A stretch of DNA of 64,000 nucleotides from Polytrichum commune. Its lineage: Eukaryota; Streptophyta; Polytrichopsida; Polytrichales; Polytrichaceae. The notes beneath the pieces are model-generated. The model was not told where the DNA came from. It made no database searches and worked only from the letters and a program-made list of their open reading frames with translations. The stretch covers positions 71,813,554 through 71,877,553 of the forward strand of contig OX485803.1 in NCBI GenBank assembly GCA_950295325.1. The letters run 5' to 3'. Both the position numbers and the translations under genes were made by a program. Position 1 is the stretch's first letter, and every line of letters begins with the position of its first letter. Below are positions 33,348 to 44,459 of the stretch, one piece after another.

Positions 33348-35420
33348 TTAAGAAGACCGGTGCTTCTTCGGAGCCGATCCCTCCTTTGAGTGACTCCCTA
33401 ATCCGCTGATGGCGGATGAGCCCCCGGCCGGCGACGCCTTCTGCAGCCGCGTGAGCATCCTCCTCATGTTCGGAGACGGAGCAACCTCGTCCTCCGAATC
33501 CGCTGCCCTCTCGGTCCGTGGGGTAGCGGTCCCTGGTGTCCCGGAGACTGTCCCTGGGGTTCCGGAAGCTGTCCCCATCCGGATGCTTCGGACTGGAGAA
33601 GGATCGCTTCCGGTGCCCTGCTCCGGATTCCGTCCACCCGAGAGTGAAGCCGTCCGCGGATCCCTGTTGGAGGCCGCTCTCGAGTGTGGCGGAGGAAATG
33701 GACTCACCACTTGGCAGTCCCGTGGAGACGATGGCGAGGCGTGGGTCATAGGAGCCTTGCCCCTACTCGGAGTGGCCTCCCGATCGGAAGTCTGGTGCCG
33801 GATCGGCGTCCGAGCCCTATCCGGAGTCCGGGACCTATCCGAGTTCCGCGGAACAGGGGACTGGCCCCTTCCGGATCGGACCGACCCGGTGCTCTTCCGC
33901 CTCACCTGGGGAGAATGGACCCTTTCCGGAGCCCCTCCGGAATGACCAGGCCGAGAGCCGCCTCCTTGCTGGCTGGGTCCTGCAGAGGCCGGCGGATTCT
34001 GAACCAGGGCTACTTCACCAACCACCTCGTAGAGGGTCCCGGTTGGTGACCCTGGCGGACCCGGATAGAGCACTCTCCGCGGTGTTCCGCTTGGTGGGAC
34101 CACCCTCTGGATTTCCGCCAGGAGATCCTTCATCGTCCGTGAATACTTCACGAGGATGGGGAGGGTCTGCCTGGCGGAAGCCGGTTCTCCTGACTCCATC
34201 ATCCGGTCGTAGAGATGTGCCTTGTTCACGATCTCCGCCGGATGACCCACCAGCTCCCGGATCCGGCTGAAGAGCACTGCCTGCTCCGCATGATACTTCC
34301 GGATCTCCTCACTCTTCTGACTCAGCTCCTGGGTCATAGCCGCTACCTGTGCGGTGAGGTGGGCGTTCTCCGTCTTGGCCTGCTCCAGCTCCTTCCGGTC
34401 CGCCCTCTTTGCCAATTCCCGGAGAATGTTTCCGGGTCCGCAGTCGTCCAGAGCATGGTTCGCCCCCTTGACGATGTGCTCCAGTCGGTAGTACTGGGTC
34501 TTGAGGTCCTCCATCCCCTCCTGGAACCGCTTGAATGGATTCTCCGGGAAGTCCCACGCGGATAGGTCCACATTTCGCCATGGGGTCTCCCGGCTGGGTC
34601 CGGCTTCCGGATGTTGGTGCGGGGGAGGGGGAGAGAGTGGCCTCGAGACGGTTGGTGGCGGGCTTCCGGGTGACGAGGGAGGTGCTTCCGGAAGAATAGG
34701 GTCGCTGGAGGTCTCCGTCTCGACGTCTCCGGCTTCCGGGAGCAGCTTGTAGGTGACCTCATCCGCCGCTATTGTGAGCAGGTCCTCCTCCTCTGCCGTG
34801 ATGCAGTCGAAATGCTGGTAGAGGTGCAAAATGAAGGGGGAGAGGAAGGAGGGTTTCCGGCCAATATGGGGGAGGGCCCGTCCGACTATCTCCTGGATGA
34901 TCAGGCCCCAATTCACCGGCCGGACTCCGGACATTGCACCAAACAGCGTGTTAGCCATGGTGAGGCTAATCCGCTTCGGCTTGTCCGGATTGAGAATGGG
35001 CAGGAGAAACTCTAGCACTCTCCGCTCCCTAATATTCCGGCAGTTCCCTGGGTGAAACCCGTCCTTTGGATCCGCGTCCCCTCTGAATTTCCCGGCGAAC
35101 AGGCCGTCGCGGCGGCCGGCCCACCCCTCCGTGATTCCCCTGGGAAACCCGTAGACCCTGTTCCACGTATCCGGAGTCCAATGTTCCGGATCCCTCCTCT
35201 TTGTGCCTAGCCACTGATTTCCCCTCTCGAATTTAAACTCGCGGAGGGTATCTTCCGCTCTGAGATTCCAGGGTTTGGAGAGCAATCCCGCACAACCCAT
35301 GACCCTGAGATCCTCCGCGAGCTCCTGCAGCTCTCTATCCTCCCTCGGAATTGCAGGGGTGAGGGCTTTCAGCGGAATCGGGATGGGTTCCCGCTGATCC
35401 TCTTCCCGTGCTTCCGGCAT
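33348..35420 (-). CDS. Gag-like protein of a plant retro- or transposon element, intact 690 codons
   Basis: Seen: one uninterrupted frame. Residues 20-220 look globular, with GCAGLLSKPWNLRAEDTLRE, then PVNWGLIIQEIVGRALPHIG, FILHLYQHFD and TAEEEDLL. Residues 225-290 are Pro/Ser-rich, about 300-420 form a coiled coil (ELAKRADRKELEQAKTENAH), and the last 200 residues are Ser/Arg/Pro-rich (RSRTPDRARTPIRHQ) and basic. Known: plant element proteins with a W-x3-I-x5 ... HLY core and a coiled coil act as gag or as unclassified 'putative plant transposon protein'. Inferred: structural protein of a non-autonomous element, since no protease, integrase or reverse transcriptase lies nearby. A minus-strand TATA box at 35651 and AATAAA at 33058 flank it. 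Intact length suggests recent activity or selection. Could equally be a domesticated host gene. Confidence 0.65.
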   Translation of the reverse strand: MPEAREEDQREPIPIPLKALTPAIPREDRELQELAEDLRVMGCAGLLSKPWNLRAEDTLREFKFERGNQWLGTKRRDPEHWTPDTWNRVYGFPRGITEGWAGRRDGLFAGKFRGDADPKDGFHPGNCRNIRERRVLEFLLPILNPDKPKRISLTMANTLFGAMSGVRPVNWGLIIQEIVGRALPHIGRKPSFLSPFILHLYQHFDCITAEEEDLLTIAADEVTYKLLPEAGDVETETSSDPILPEAPPSSPGSPPPTVSRPLSPPPPHQHPEAGPSRETPWRNVDLSAWDFPENPFKRFQEGMEDLKTQYYRLEHIVKGANHALDDCGPGNILRELAKRADRKELEQAKTENAHLTAQVAAMTQELSQKSEEIRKYHAEQAVLFSRIRELVGHPAEIVNKAHLYDRMMESGEPASARQTLPILVKYSRTMKDLLAEIQRVVPPSGTPRRVLYPGPPGSPTGTLYEVVGEVALVQNPPASAGPSQQGGGSRPGHSGGAPERVHSPQVRRKSTGSVRSGRGQSPVPRNSDRSRTPDRARTPIRHQTSDREATPSRGKAPMTHASPSSPRDCQVVSPFPPPHSRAASNRDPRTASLSGGRNPEQGTGSDPSPVRSIRMGTASGTPGTVSGTPGTATPRTERAADSEDEVAPSPNMRRMLTRLQKASPAGGSSAISGLGSHSKEGSAPKKHRSS

Positions 35421-35650
35421 TTTCCTCTCCTCTCACCCTTTCTGACTTGCAACCTCTCCCTCTCTCTTCCGGAGTCCTTCTCTTCCGTCTAAGTGCCACA
35501 AAGTCCCGGCAAGCCCAATGCCGGTGACTGAAAAGTGTTGAGTCCCAGTAATCCAACTGCTGGCGGCTCGAAAGAAGGAACACCTCACCACTCGTTCTCT
35601 CAACAGGTTGCCTTTTTCCAGAAAAGAGTGTGAGGGAGAAGGAAGGGACC

Positions 35651-35658
35651 CTTAAATA
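35651..35658 (-). promoter_or_regulatory. TATA-like box upstream of the gag-like gene
   Basis: Minus strand GGATATTTAAGGGTCC lies about 230 bp before the ATG at 35420, in otherwise GC-rich DNA. It is the only AT-rich core motif in that interval. Confidence 0.4.
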
Positions 35659-35699
35659 TCCTTCCTCCCTCTTCCTTCCCCTGTTACCGTTCGGTTTAA

Positions 35700-36042
35700 C
35701 GGAAAACGGTTACCAACCGTTTTCCGGCGGTTCCCACCAACGGTTTTACTAACATTTTCACCAACGGCTCTCTTTTCCCCCAACCGCCATAAGGCCCGTT
35801 GTAACCGCCACTTCCGGGCCGTTGGGTAATCTTGGCGCGTCCGTCACTTGGTCCGGACCAAGGATTTGGACCATGATTGCATGGTCCGCCCATCCTATTT
35901 GACGGACCGGTCATAGTACTTATTTAGAGTCGTTTTACCGCACAAGGCGGGGTTAGACTACTCTATTTCCTAGTACCATTAATTTTGTCCTAATAGACCC
36001 TATTATCCTCAGATAAGCAAGGTAAAATATGGAAATTGAATC
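35700..36042. other. Upstream region with AACCGTT/AACGG repeats
   Basis: Several short inverted and direct copies of AACGG and ACCGTTT (for example ACGGAAAACGGTTACCAACC) lie at 35695-35830. They may be regulatory sites of the gag-like element. No gene. Confidence 0.45.
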
Positions 36043-36082
36043 CGTATTTCCGTATTTCCGTATTTCCGTATTTCCGTATTTC
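36043..36082. repeat. Five perfect copies of CGTATTTC
   Basis: The 8-bp unit is repeated without a mismatch, ending in CGTCG, about 80 bp before the hAT-like insertion. Confidence 0.95.
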
Positions 36083-36164
36083 CGTCGAATTTGGACTCCC
36101 ACAGTGATAGTGAGATCCCCTGCACTCGTATCCGGTTGCTTCATCAATCAACGAAGGTAATGAA

Positions 36165-37788
36165 CAGGGTTGTCTATTGTGTCGTGACGGAGGGTAATCC
36201 CGGCATAATGTCGTGCCGTCACGACACGTATCCGTCACGACATTATGCCGGATGCTGTCTTTATCCTGACGGACTTGAATTTTACCGATTCTTTTGTGTA
36301 ATTACATTAACCCAATTCAGACACGTAGGATTTACAATGTCCACGTGTGATGACATGTCAGCAAAGTAAAGGTAAAGTGGGGAAAAATTTACTAGAGCCC
36401 GTCCGCCCCCCCGTCCGCCCCTGTTCCCGACCCCGTCCGCTCCGTTCCCAACCCCGTATGCCCCGTTCCCCCCCCTCCGTCCGCTCCCCCGTCCGCCCCC
36501 CCGTCCGCCCCCCGTCCGCCCCTGTTCCCGACCCCGTCCGCTCCGTTCCCAACCCCGTATGCCCCGTTCCCCCCCCCCCGTCCGCCCCTCCGTCCGCTCC
36601 CCCGTCCGCCCCAGTTTTTCCCCCCCCCCCCCTTCCCCGTCCGCCCCATTTTTTTTTTAAAAAAATTCCCCCCCCTCCGTCCGCTCCCGTTTCCCCCCGT
36701 CCGCCCCTCCGTCCACTCCCCCGTCCGCCCCAGTTTTTTTTTTTTTTTTTTTTTTCCCTTCCCCGTCCGCCCCATTTTAAAAAATAATAATTTCCCCCCC
36801 CCTCCGTCCGCCCCCGTTCCCAACCCCGTCCGCCCCGTTCCCCCCCGTCCGCGCCCCGTTCCCCTCCGTCCGCTCCCCCGTCCGCCCCAGTTTTTTTTTT
36901 TTTTTTTTTCCCCCCCCCCCTTCCCCGTCCGCCCCCGTTCCCGACCCCGTCCGCCCCGTTCCCAACCCCGTCCGACCCGTTCCCCCCCGTCCGCGCCCCG
37001 TTCCCCTCCGTCCGCTCCCCCGTCCGCCCCATTTTTTTAAAAAAAATTCCCCCCCCCCTCCGTCCGCTCCCGTTCCCAACCCCGTCCGCCCCGTTCCCCC
37101 CCTCGTCCGCGCCCCGTTCCCCCCCGTCCGCCCCGTTCCCCCCCGTCCGCGCCCCGTTCCCCCTTGTCCGCTCCCCCGTCCGCCCCATTTTAAAAAAAAA
37201 ATTTCCCCCCCTCCGTCCGCTCCCGTTCCCCCCCGTCCGCCCCGTTCCCAACCCCGTCCGCGCCCCGTTCCCCCCCGTCCGCCCCTCCGTCCGCTCCCCC
37301 GTCCGCCCCAATTTTTTTTCCCCCCCCCCCCTTCCTCGTCCGCCCCATTTTTATTTTTATTTTAAATTCCCCCCCCCCCCCCCGTCCGCCCCCGTTCCCG
37401 ACCCCGTCCGCTCCGTTCCCCACCCCGTCCGCCCCCATTCCCGACTCCGTCCGCTCCGTTCCCCCCCCCCGTCCGCTCCGTTCCCCCCCCCCCCACCCCC
37501 GTCCGCCCCACACCCTCCTTAGTCGTTTTTTACTACTTTGATTTTAACAAAATGGTAAACAAAATGGCAAAATGATTTACCTGGCGCTAGGCATATCCAC
37601 GACCACGTCGGCGTTTTCTGCCACATAGGACGCCACCTTGGCAAGAAGGTAAGTATTTTACCCACCCTAGTCCGTTCCCCCTATGTTGACCCTACGTGGA
37701 CCCTATTGTGTCGTGACGGAGGGGTCCGTCACGACACGACACGACATGACGGCACGACACCGTCATGACGTCGCGATAGACAACCCTG
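36165..37788. mobile_element. Non-autonomous hAT-like element, 1,624 bp, 8-bp TSD
   Basis: Seen: ends read CAGGGTTGTCTAT inwards from both sides (13 bp perfect, then similar bases up to GTGACGG). The flanks are a perfect 8-bp direct repeat GTAATGAA at 36157-36164 and 37789-37796. Known: 8-bp target duplications and termini starting CAGGG are typical of the hAT superfamily. Near the left end is a 16-bp inverted repeat (arms 36200-36215 and 36236-36251, CCGGCATAATGTCGTG), and GTCGTGACGG/CGTCACGACA motifs repeat at both ends. The interior is low-complexity and has no transposase, so movement would depend on a transposase made elsewhere. Confidence 0.85.
36402..37512. repeat. GTCCGCCCC / poly-C low-complexity core of the hAT-like element
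   Basis: About 1.1 kb built from CCGTCCGC, CCCCGTTCCC and GACCCCGTCCG units separated by C runs of up to 16 and short T runs. Purine-rich on the minus strand, where it gives long but meaningless Gly/Arg/Thr frames (GADGG, GNGAD). Confidence 0.95.
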
Positions 37789-37796
37789 GTAATGAA

Positions 37797-38382
37797 TCTC
37801 GTGCCGATCGTCCGTGCTGGGTCTTTGACGGGTTGAATCCGTGTCGGCCGCGACATTCTTCTGTTGTTGCTTTTCGCAAGCTGCACCATAATTGCAGCAC
37901 GCGATCCGTGGATCCGACACACTTCAATCCACGTCGGCAGGCAAGGGGCAGGTATGCCAGAACTACGCGATGGGTCCTTGTCGCACCCCGACTGCGATCC
38001 AGCGTCTGTGGACGTTTTCGTGTTCCAGGACCTACGTCCTTGGAGTGGGGAGTTGATAGTGTTTAGCAGGAGTGCGGAGGGGATTGTGGTGCAATCTATG
38101 TTCGCATCTGTGTCTGTGTGAGTGTGTATGTAAGGGGGGACAGCAGGACGGCCTTGCGGGGCACAATTTCGCTCACAAACTGCGATTTTAAATGCATGTC
38201 CGTGTAATGGGGCTTCAAACCTTAGTGGAGGCGGACTGGTTGTGGGCTGGAAGTGGACATGGAGAGATGTTTGGCCTGTCATGTGTCCCTAGATTATGCG
38301 TTCCGCGGAAAGCATGTCCACTTGAAGTTCAGTTTGTGTGTCGCACGTTGCGGAATGATGCCTTTTATGCTTTGTCAGGTGC
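37797..38382. other. Flank of the hAT-like insertion; no gene supported
   Basis: Frames are open on both strands because of composition; none has splice-consistent continuation or a recognisable motif. Confidence 0.5.
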
Positions 38383-38831
38383 AGTTCACATTGGCGGATT
38401 ACACTGCAAACGCAGCTGTGCCCGACGAGGCGGCAGACGGGCAACTGCCGAGAGAGAGCACAGTTCATATTTTGCAAGAACGGCAGATCCCTCGGATCGG
38501 CATTTTACGAAACGGCCATCCAATCGCAGAACCCTCCACAGGTGCGTACTATGACACTTCATACTTGTTCAATATGGTGCACATTTTAGGGTTTGAACCG
38601 AATTTCACGCTTCTGTGTCTCAAAGGTTCCCTACGTCTCTTTGGGTTTGGCTGTCTTCCGTGTATGCGTGATGCAGTCGAACTAAACCCTAAATGCACTC
38701 AAGGCTACTCTGTGGTGATGTTTGAGAACGATTCAGGACAAACGGACACATTGACAGCGATGGGCCCCTTCCAACATGTTGAAATTGACGCAACCACAAA
38801 TACAATGACTTCATTGGGCGCAGTGGAGTGA
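38383..38831 (+). other. Two possible exons of an unidentified transposon gene
   Basis: A first frame after a TCAGGTGCAG acceptor reads FTLADYTANAAVPDEA to ILRNGHPIAEPSTG, then a GTGCGT donor near 38540. A second, after GATGCAG near 38675, reads GYSVVMFENDSGQTDTLTAM to SLGAVE and a stop at 38831. The joining phase is not certain and I do not recognise the protein. Confidence 0.3.
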
Positions 38832-40400
38832 CAGAAACATACGCTTGAGTGCTGATGGTTGCAATCGCGCAGAGCCCCAACCCACTGCCATGGGCGTGTG
38901 CACATGAACGCATAATATTTGGCTTTCATGTCTGAATGGAATTGATCTCGAATTCTCACAAACCGTGACATATTGTGCACATAGTTTTGGTAGGCATTAG
39001 TGTGAACACAGGCATGCAACTTCGGATATGAATGTGCATCTGACGCTGTTGTCTCGCATCTGACTTGCGTGACAGTCACTGGAATTCGATTGCCATGGCT
39101 AGAATGGGCGCCTGACTGGTCCCATGCGGCATAGTATGCGGTGCATGGACCCGCGAAGCTATGGATTTTGCACATCATTGACGCTGCTTATACGTTTTGG
39201 CGCGAGTGACACACTCCATCTTGGACGAGGCGACACAGTGGCCCATGTGTGAACGACAATCAAAAGCCCAGGCATTTTTGGAGTCCGAGGTATGATGACA
39301 ATGCACCAAACCCTCGATGAATGTTTGCATGACAGTTTACGAAGGAGCACATGCTCCCGGGAACATCCGGGTCAAACCAAGACCCTAAACGCTCCCCCCT
39401 ATGTTAAATTTCACATTTCGACAAATTGGTTGTGATGCCCGTAGACCATTTGGTCATGAGTGTGTGTGCCCAAACCTTGTTTGCTCTCAATGTGGACGGT
39501 GTTTTGAAATGGGAGTGGACAATGCCGGTTAAGTGTGTATGACGAATGGATGGTGGATGGTGCATGGATGTGGTGGTGGTGGCATTGTGCAACATGTGCA
39601 GGGAAACAGGGAGGTTGCGTGGTGGAAGCAAGAGCTCCTAAAGCACGACAGCATCCAGCAAGCAAAGAGGCGCATTTGGGATGTCACTAAACGCTTATTG
39701 CCTGGCATCAGACGGCCCTTCCACATACACAAAGGTTTGCAACAGAGATATTCATTCTAAACCATGTAGCACTTGAGGGGATAAACACTCGCTGGATCTT
39801 TGACATGTGTGTTTGATTTGTACAGAGGCCGGGACGCACGAGGCCTACGGCATCGCTGAACACGGCCAGTCCACGCATTCAACAAGAACCACAAGAAAGC
39901 AAACTAACCTGCTTGCTTCATTTTATGTTTTGTTTTACGTTTTTTGTCTATGCTGGAAGAGCATGGGACCACAACCCTGCATTGCCCACCCGTGGGTTTA
40001 GTGGCTGCAATGCGGAACACTGGGCAAGCATGCACTGCTGCATATTCACATGTGTATGTGCGAGGAGACAAAATGTGCAACACCTTCTGAGTTTATGATT
40101 GTTGCAGCAGTCACTGATAGGCAACGGCAGCACTGCAACCGGCAGACATGTAAGGGGTCATACCTTAAAAAACCTCCAGCTTCGTGGGGAGTCTTATGCA
40201 GGGATGGTTGTCGCCGGGGTGCGAGAGTTGCAGGAGAACTAACTGCATATGCTTTATTGCAGGAGGCAGGCACGAGCCGTGCGGGTGGCGTCACTCATAT
40301 ACCGCATGGAGACACAAACGTTGAGCAGTCGACGACACCCAGCAAAACAGGGTGACCCCCAAACCCACAGGCAAGGACGGCAAGGACATCGCAATTAATT
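38832..40400. other. No supported gene
   Basis: Mixed-composition DNA with short frames only. It may be upstream exon and intron DNA of gene B. Confidence 0.5.
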
Positions 40401-43120
40401 GTGCTGAAGGATGGAGACCCGATCCCTGAAGGCTATGCATATGTGACGGAGGCACGTGCCGAACTTGCTCCACCCGTGAGAACTCCACAGCGACCTACAC
40501 GCGACACCGTGGACTTGACAACGCCGCCGAAGGCCACAGACCCGTGCACCGGACCTGGCATGGATACGGCTAAGACCAGAACGGCGGCAAGACGGAATTT
40601 GACGAAAAACACGAACAGAAAGGCCAATGCGACATTTGCGAGGGATTTAAATGACTCACTGGCAACTGGGCAACCAATGACACTCTGTATTGCGGAGGAC
40701 CAAAACGATTTGAAGAGCGCATGGCACGCAGCAGCGAAGGAGGTGGCGTACAAGTTCCTTGACCTCAGCAAGGAGAGCTGGAAAGAATACACCATATTCG
40801 AGAAAAACACGGTGCGCAATGAAGTTAATGAGCAGTACAAATTCAACCCTCCAATTGACCCAAAGCGCATAGACAAGTACTTGAGCAGGCATTTGTGGAC
40901 ATCCAGAGCTGTGTGGAAAGCGCACTGGAAGAGGCATGGGCCTACACAAAGACACCACAACTGCCCAGAGACAGCATGGGAGGAGCTTGTGAAATGGTGG
41001 CCCACAGACGCATGTCAAGAGGAGTCGGTGGAAATGGCAAGTCGTCGTGCAAGAGTGGAAAGGAACAGCAAGGTGGGGCGGAGCTCCCTGATGGAGAGAA
41101 TGGACGAGCAGGTGAGCAACATTATGGGTTTTTTTTTCATGTGCATTCGCTTCCAAGTTCACTCTCCGGTGGGTGCGACTCAATGCGCGGGATGCATTAG
41201 AGCACAATATGTACATGAGAGCGATCTTATCCATACGGTACATGCACGCCATGTTGCTGCAGGTCGCATGGTAGCTACATGTGCTCCGGCCATTCACACA
41301 GAATGCGTACATGGTTATGTCTCTGTCAATCCAGAGACGTGTTGGCAGGGTTGCATGTCACCATTGGGCCTGTAAACTCCTTGCAGGACAATACAACCCT
41401 AGGACAGAATGGGCGTGGCGGATTTGGGCTCACATTCACGCGTGCTTGTATAATTCAGCAGGTTCTGCACGCAGAGATTCCCCCATGCATGTATGTGGCA
41501 AGTGTGCAACACGTTTATGGGGAAATTCCCGCAAATTGCAGAGAAGGAACAACCCATGTCGGCTTATGAGGGCGAGGAATGGTCGTCCTATGGGAGCAGG
41601 CACTCCAGCGAAGGTGTAATGGAGGCAACACCAATAACGCTGGTGACTGGTGGTGGAGACAGTATTGCAACACTGGTTGCTGGGATTGCGGCGCTGTCCA
41701 GAGGGCAGGCAATGTTGCTTGACAAGTTGACTCATCTGGAGAAGATCGTGGGTACCGTCCAGTTCGACATGACATGGGTGCGTGACGATATGAAATCGGT
41801 TCAGCTGGTCATGGAGAAAATTGGCAACCATGTGGGCGACATCCGAGACTCAGCAGCCGAGGTGGAGAGACCGAGGGAGCAAATATCCGTGGATGTGAGA
41901 CCACTGCAGGCATGGAAAGGAAAGGAGCAAGCTGAGGGTTCCACGCGACCTCCGAGCCTGAGCACCACGCTCGTGGTGCGAGCATGTGAGGATGATGTGG
42001 AAGATCACAATGCCAATCGCAATGAGGAAGGCAATTGCATCCAGGATATGCAGGCAGTTGTGGAGAACGCTGAAATGCACACAAACAGCGTGGCATATGG
42101 CGAGAACGGGAGGATGGATTGGGGGTACGCGTACGGTGCATCGCCAGAATTGGGATCGCCACAATGCCAACAAACGAGAGTGAGCATGGAGAAGGATGCA
42201 GGGGAAGAGGAGTCGCAGCAAATCGAAATGTCTTGTCAGAGCACTCAGCAACAGACGCCTGTCACAGAGTCCTCAATGTGGACAGATTTCAGCTCTGCTG
42301 TTAGGGATTGGCCTGCCCCCACTGCAGTCGTGAGCCGACTGGAGGAAGGATGGGTAAGCACAAAGAAGGGAAGGTGGGATTTGGCAGAGTACAGAAATGA
42401 CAGCGCCGAAATAGTGGTTGCGCCAATGGAGGACGTGCGTGGAGGCATAAATCTGAACTTATTGCCAGAGAGGCAAGGGACAACCCCAACAGGCGGGGGG
42501 GGGGGGGGGGACATTGCACCAAACGCGTGCCATGCAGGCGGAAGCAAGAACGGCGGTTCTAGAATGTGGCGAGGCACTGCTCGCGGCAGAAGACCGCCTG
42601 CATCGCAACCGCGATACCACACATCGGTGAGAGTCAGATTGCTCTAAAAACTATTGTGAGGGAATGGGACCAGGTGCCTGCGCGAACATGGTATGAATTT
42701 TTTTCACTTGTGCACAAAAACTAACTTCCGTGCTGGCTACTGCGGCAGGGGCCGTTACGACTCGGCGCGGAGTGTTGGGTCCTATATCCGGAGTGTGGAG
42801 TGAGACCTGTGGCAGAGGGCATTGCAGGAAGCACACCCCCAGCTCACGATACCGAAATTGGGACAGACAGGAGCTTCTTGATGTCGCTGTGCGAGGCTGG
42901 TCAGCAATTTGTGACAGTCACGGGTGTCTACAAGAAGAACGTGGAGTTGATGTTCTTGCACGGGAACTCCGCAATTCGCTACTTGGAGGAGGTGGTGACA
43001 GCAACCGATGCTTGTGACAAAACGATAAAGTGGTCAGTGCGGTATCTGGTGGGCAAGGGGGATGAAAGACAATCAGACCGTTCCAACCCGGAATACCTGC
43101 CAACCAAGGACCTGCATTGA
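40401..43120 (+). CDS. Gene B: plant transposase-24-like / coiled-coil protein of a CACTA element
   Basis: Seen: exons 40401-41111, 41475-42626 and 42749-43120 join in phase 0 (GTGAGC..GCACGCAG; GTGAGA..GCGGCAG) with no stop, about 744 residues. Exon 1 (residues 1-237) has RAVWKAHWKRHGPTQ, NCPETAWEELVKWWP and NSKVGRSSLMERMDEQ. Exon 2 carries a coiled coil (LLDKLTHLEKIVGTVQFDM) then a Gln/Ser/Gly-rich acidic region. Exon 3 reads PLRLGAECWVLYP, GQQFVTVTGVYKKNVELM and KTIKWSVRYLVG. Known: W..HW..HG..H..CP..W..L..WW followed by an RAR segment resembles plant Ptta/En/Spm (transposase_24) proteins, the DNA-binding partners in CACTA elements. Inferred: binds subterminal repeats. The true start probably lies in an upstream exon, since the frame is open to the left of 40401 only briefly. 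A CACTA right end follows at 43955. Gene A is a diverged copy of its C-terminal half. Confidence 0.55.
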
Positions 43121-43813
43121 CGCAAATGATGCCGCACTGTTCAGAGCATGCAGTATGCGTTGACGGAAACTGGGAGGACTTAGATTGTAGATATGTTTAG
43201 GAAATAAGAGGTTGATCCTCAATACTGGCCGTTTTGTGTGGGCAATGCTCGCGCTGCCAGTGCGAAGTCTATGTAATTTTCCTTGAGCTACAAGGTTTAG
43301 GTGGTCGCGACACAACATGCAGCCTAGGTTCGCAGCAATGCGTATGCAGCACGGAACGATATTGTTGTGGTACACGCAGTTGTGGACACACACCCAATTT
43401 TTGAATGTAAATATATTTTCAACCTTGTATCGTAGACGTGCACATGGAAATACCGTGTTTGTCATCACCGCGTGCTCTACATACATACACGCAGAACCAT
43501 ACATGTTGTGTACGCATCTGATACATAAGAGGGCGCCCCTAAATACAGCAATATGTATTGTGTGGACCCATGTGCTGTATTGCGCAAATGGGGAAATACT
43601 GCAAGAACACTGCACTGCCCCTTGTATCGAGGCGTAATTGTCAGGGAAATAATTAAATGCCTCTCTGCGAGAATCTGCACCGATGTGCGTGCGCATGCAG
43701 GAGCAATTCATGGGGCCATTTAATGCGCGAGCCTTAATGATGTGCTAAACCAGTAGTTTTTTACACCCAACAGCCACATTTAACACGACCTCCTTTTACA
43801 GCCACCGCAGGCA
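43121..43813. other. 3' flank of gene B inside the CACTA element
   Basis: No gene is seen; probable 3' untranslated and subterminal DNA. Confidence 0.5.
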
Positions 43814-43955
43814 AAAAAATAGGACTGGTCCAGGATGACACATGGATCGTTTTTTCTGCAACATGAATGCTGCCCCCCGACACGTGCAGGTGCCGCCCAG
43901 ACCTGTGGTTTCTGTGTGCTTATACTGTGGGAAACGACCTGCGTTCCTACTAGTG
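43814..43955. mobile_element. Right terminus of the gene-B CACTA element
   Basis: The minus strand from 43955 begins CACTAGTAGGAACGCAGG, a CACTA-type end. A 27-bp stretch at 43814-43840 (core TAGGACTGGTCCAGGATG) is identical to one 104 bp from the right end of the small CACTA at 44033-45535. The left terminus was not found, so element length is unknown. Confidence 0.6.
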
Positions 43956-44186
43956 CCAACCCCCCCTTTGGATGGTTGCCTCCATGGAAGGGGACATGGT
44001 GGTGGAGGTCGGCGAGTCAGCCTTGCCTGTAACACTAGAAGGAATGGGGTCCCCTTCGACATACCCCCTTCGACACGGAGGGCCCTCCGTGTCGCAAGTT
44101 TCCACACGCTTGAATTTTGAGCTCCGCGACATATAATTTCAACATGTGTGGAAGTTGTGTCATTCTAATGTCATTAGTTTGGTCCA

Positions 44187-44375
44187 TGAAGGAATGTTCT
44201 ATAATTAAGGCGTTTCATAGATCTTCTAACTAGACTTTGACCTAGATGTAAGTCACCTACTTCATTAACTACCTAAATGTGAAGGAATGTTCTATAATTA
44301 AGGCGTTTCATAGATCTTCTAGCTAGACTTTGACGTAGATGTGAGTCACCTACTTCATTAACTACCTAAATGTGA
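44187..44375. repeat. ~94-bp tandem duplication inside the small CACTA
   Basis: GAAGGAATGTTCTATAATTA to ACTACCTAAATGT is present twice in direct order (44187 and 44281) with only a few differences. Confidence 0.9.
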
Positions 44376-44459
44376 CTCACCTACTTCATTAAGTACTAAG
44401 GTAGGAGAGAGGAAATTACCGCATACAAGTGTATCTTTCATTCATCCGACATCAAAGCA

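Noticed and set aside
33409-34752. Plus-strand frames opposite the gag-like gene
   Set aside because: GC-rich shadow frames; only the minus strand shows domain structure, a promoter and a polyadenylation signal.
36358-37513. Long minus-strand Gly/Arg/Thr frames
   Set aside because: They come from the GTCCGCCCC repeat, which has no stop in several frames; there is no start context or conserved motif.
38689-39178. Minus-strand frame of 157 residues
   Set aside because: Composition-driven; no motif, no splice partners, and it overlaps the better-supported plus-strand exon ending at 38831.
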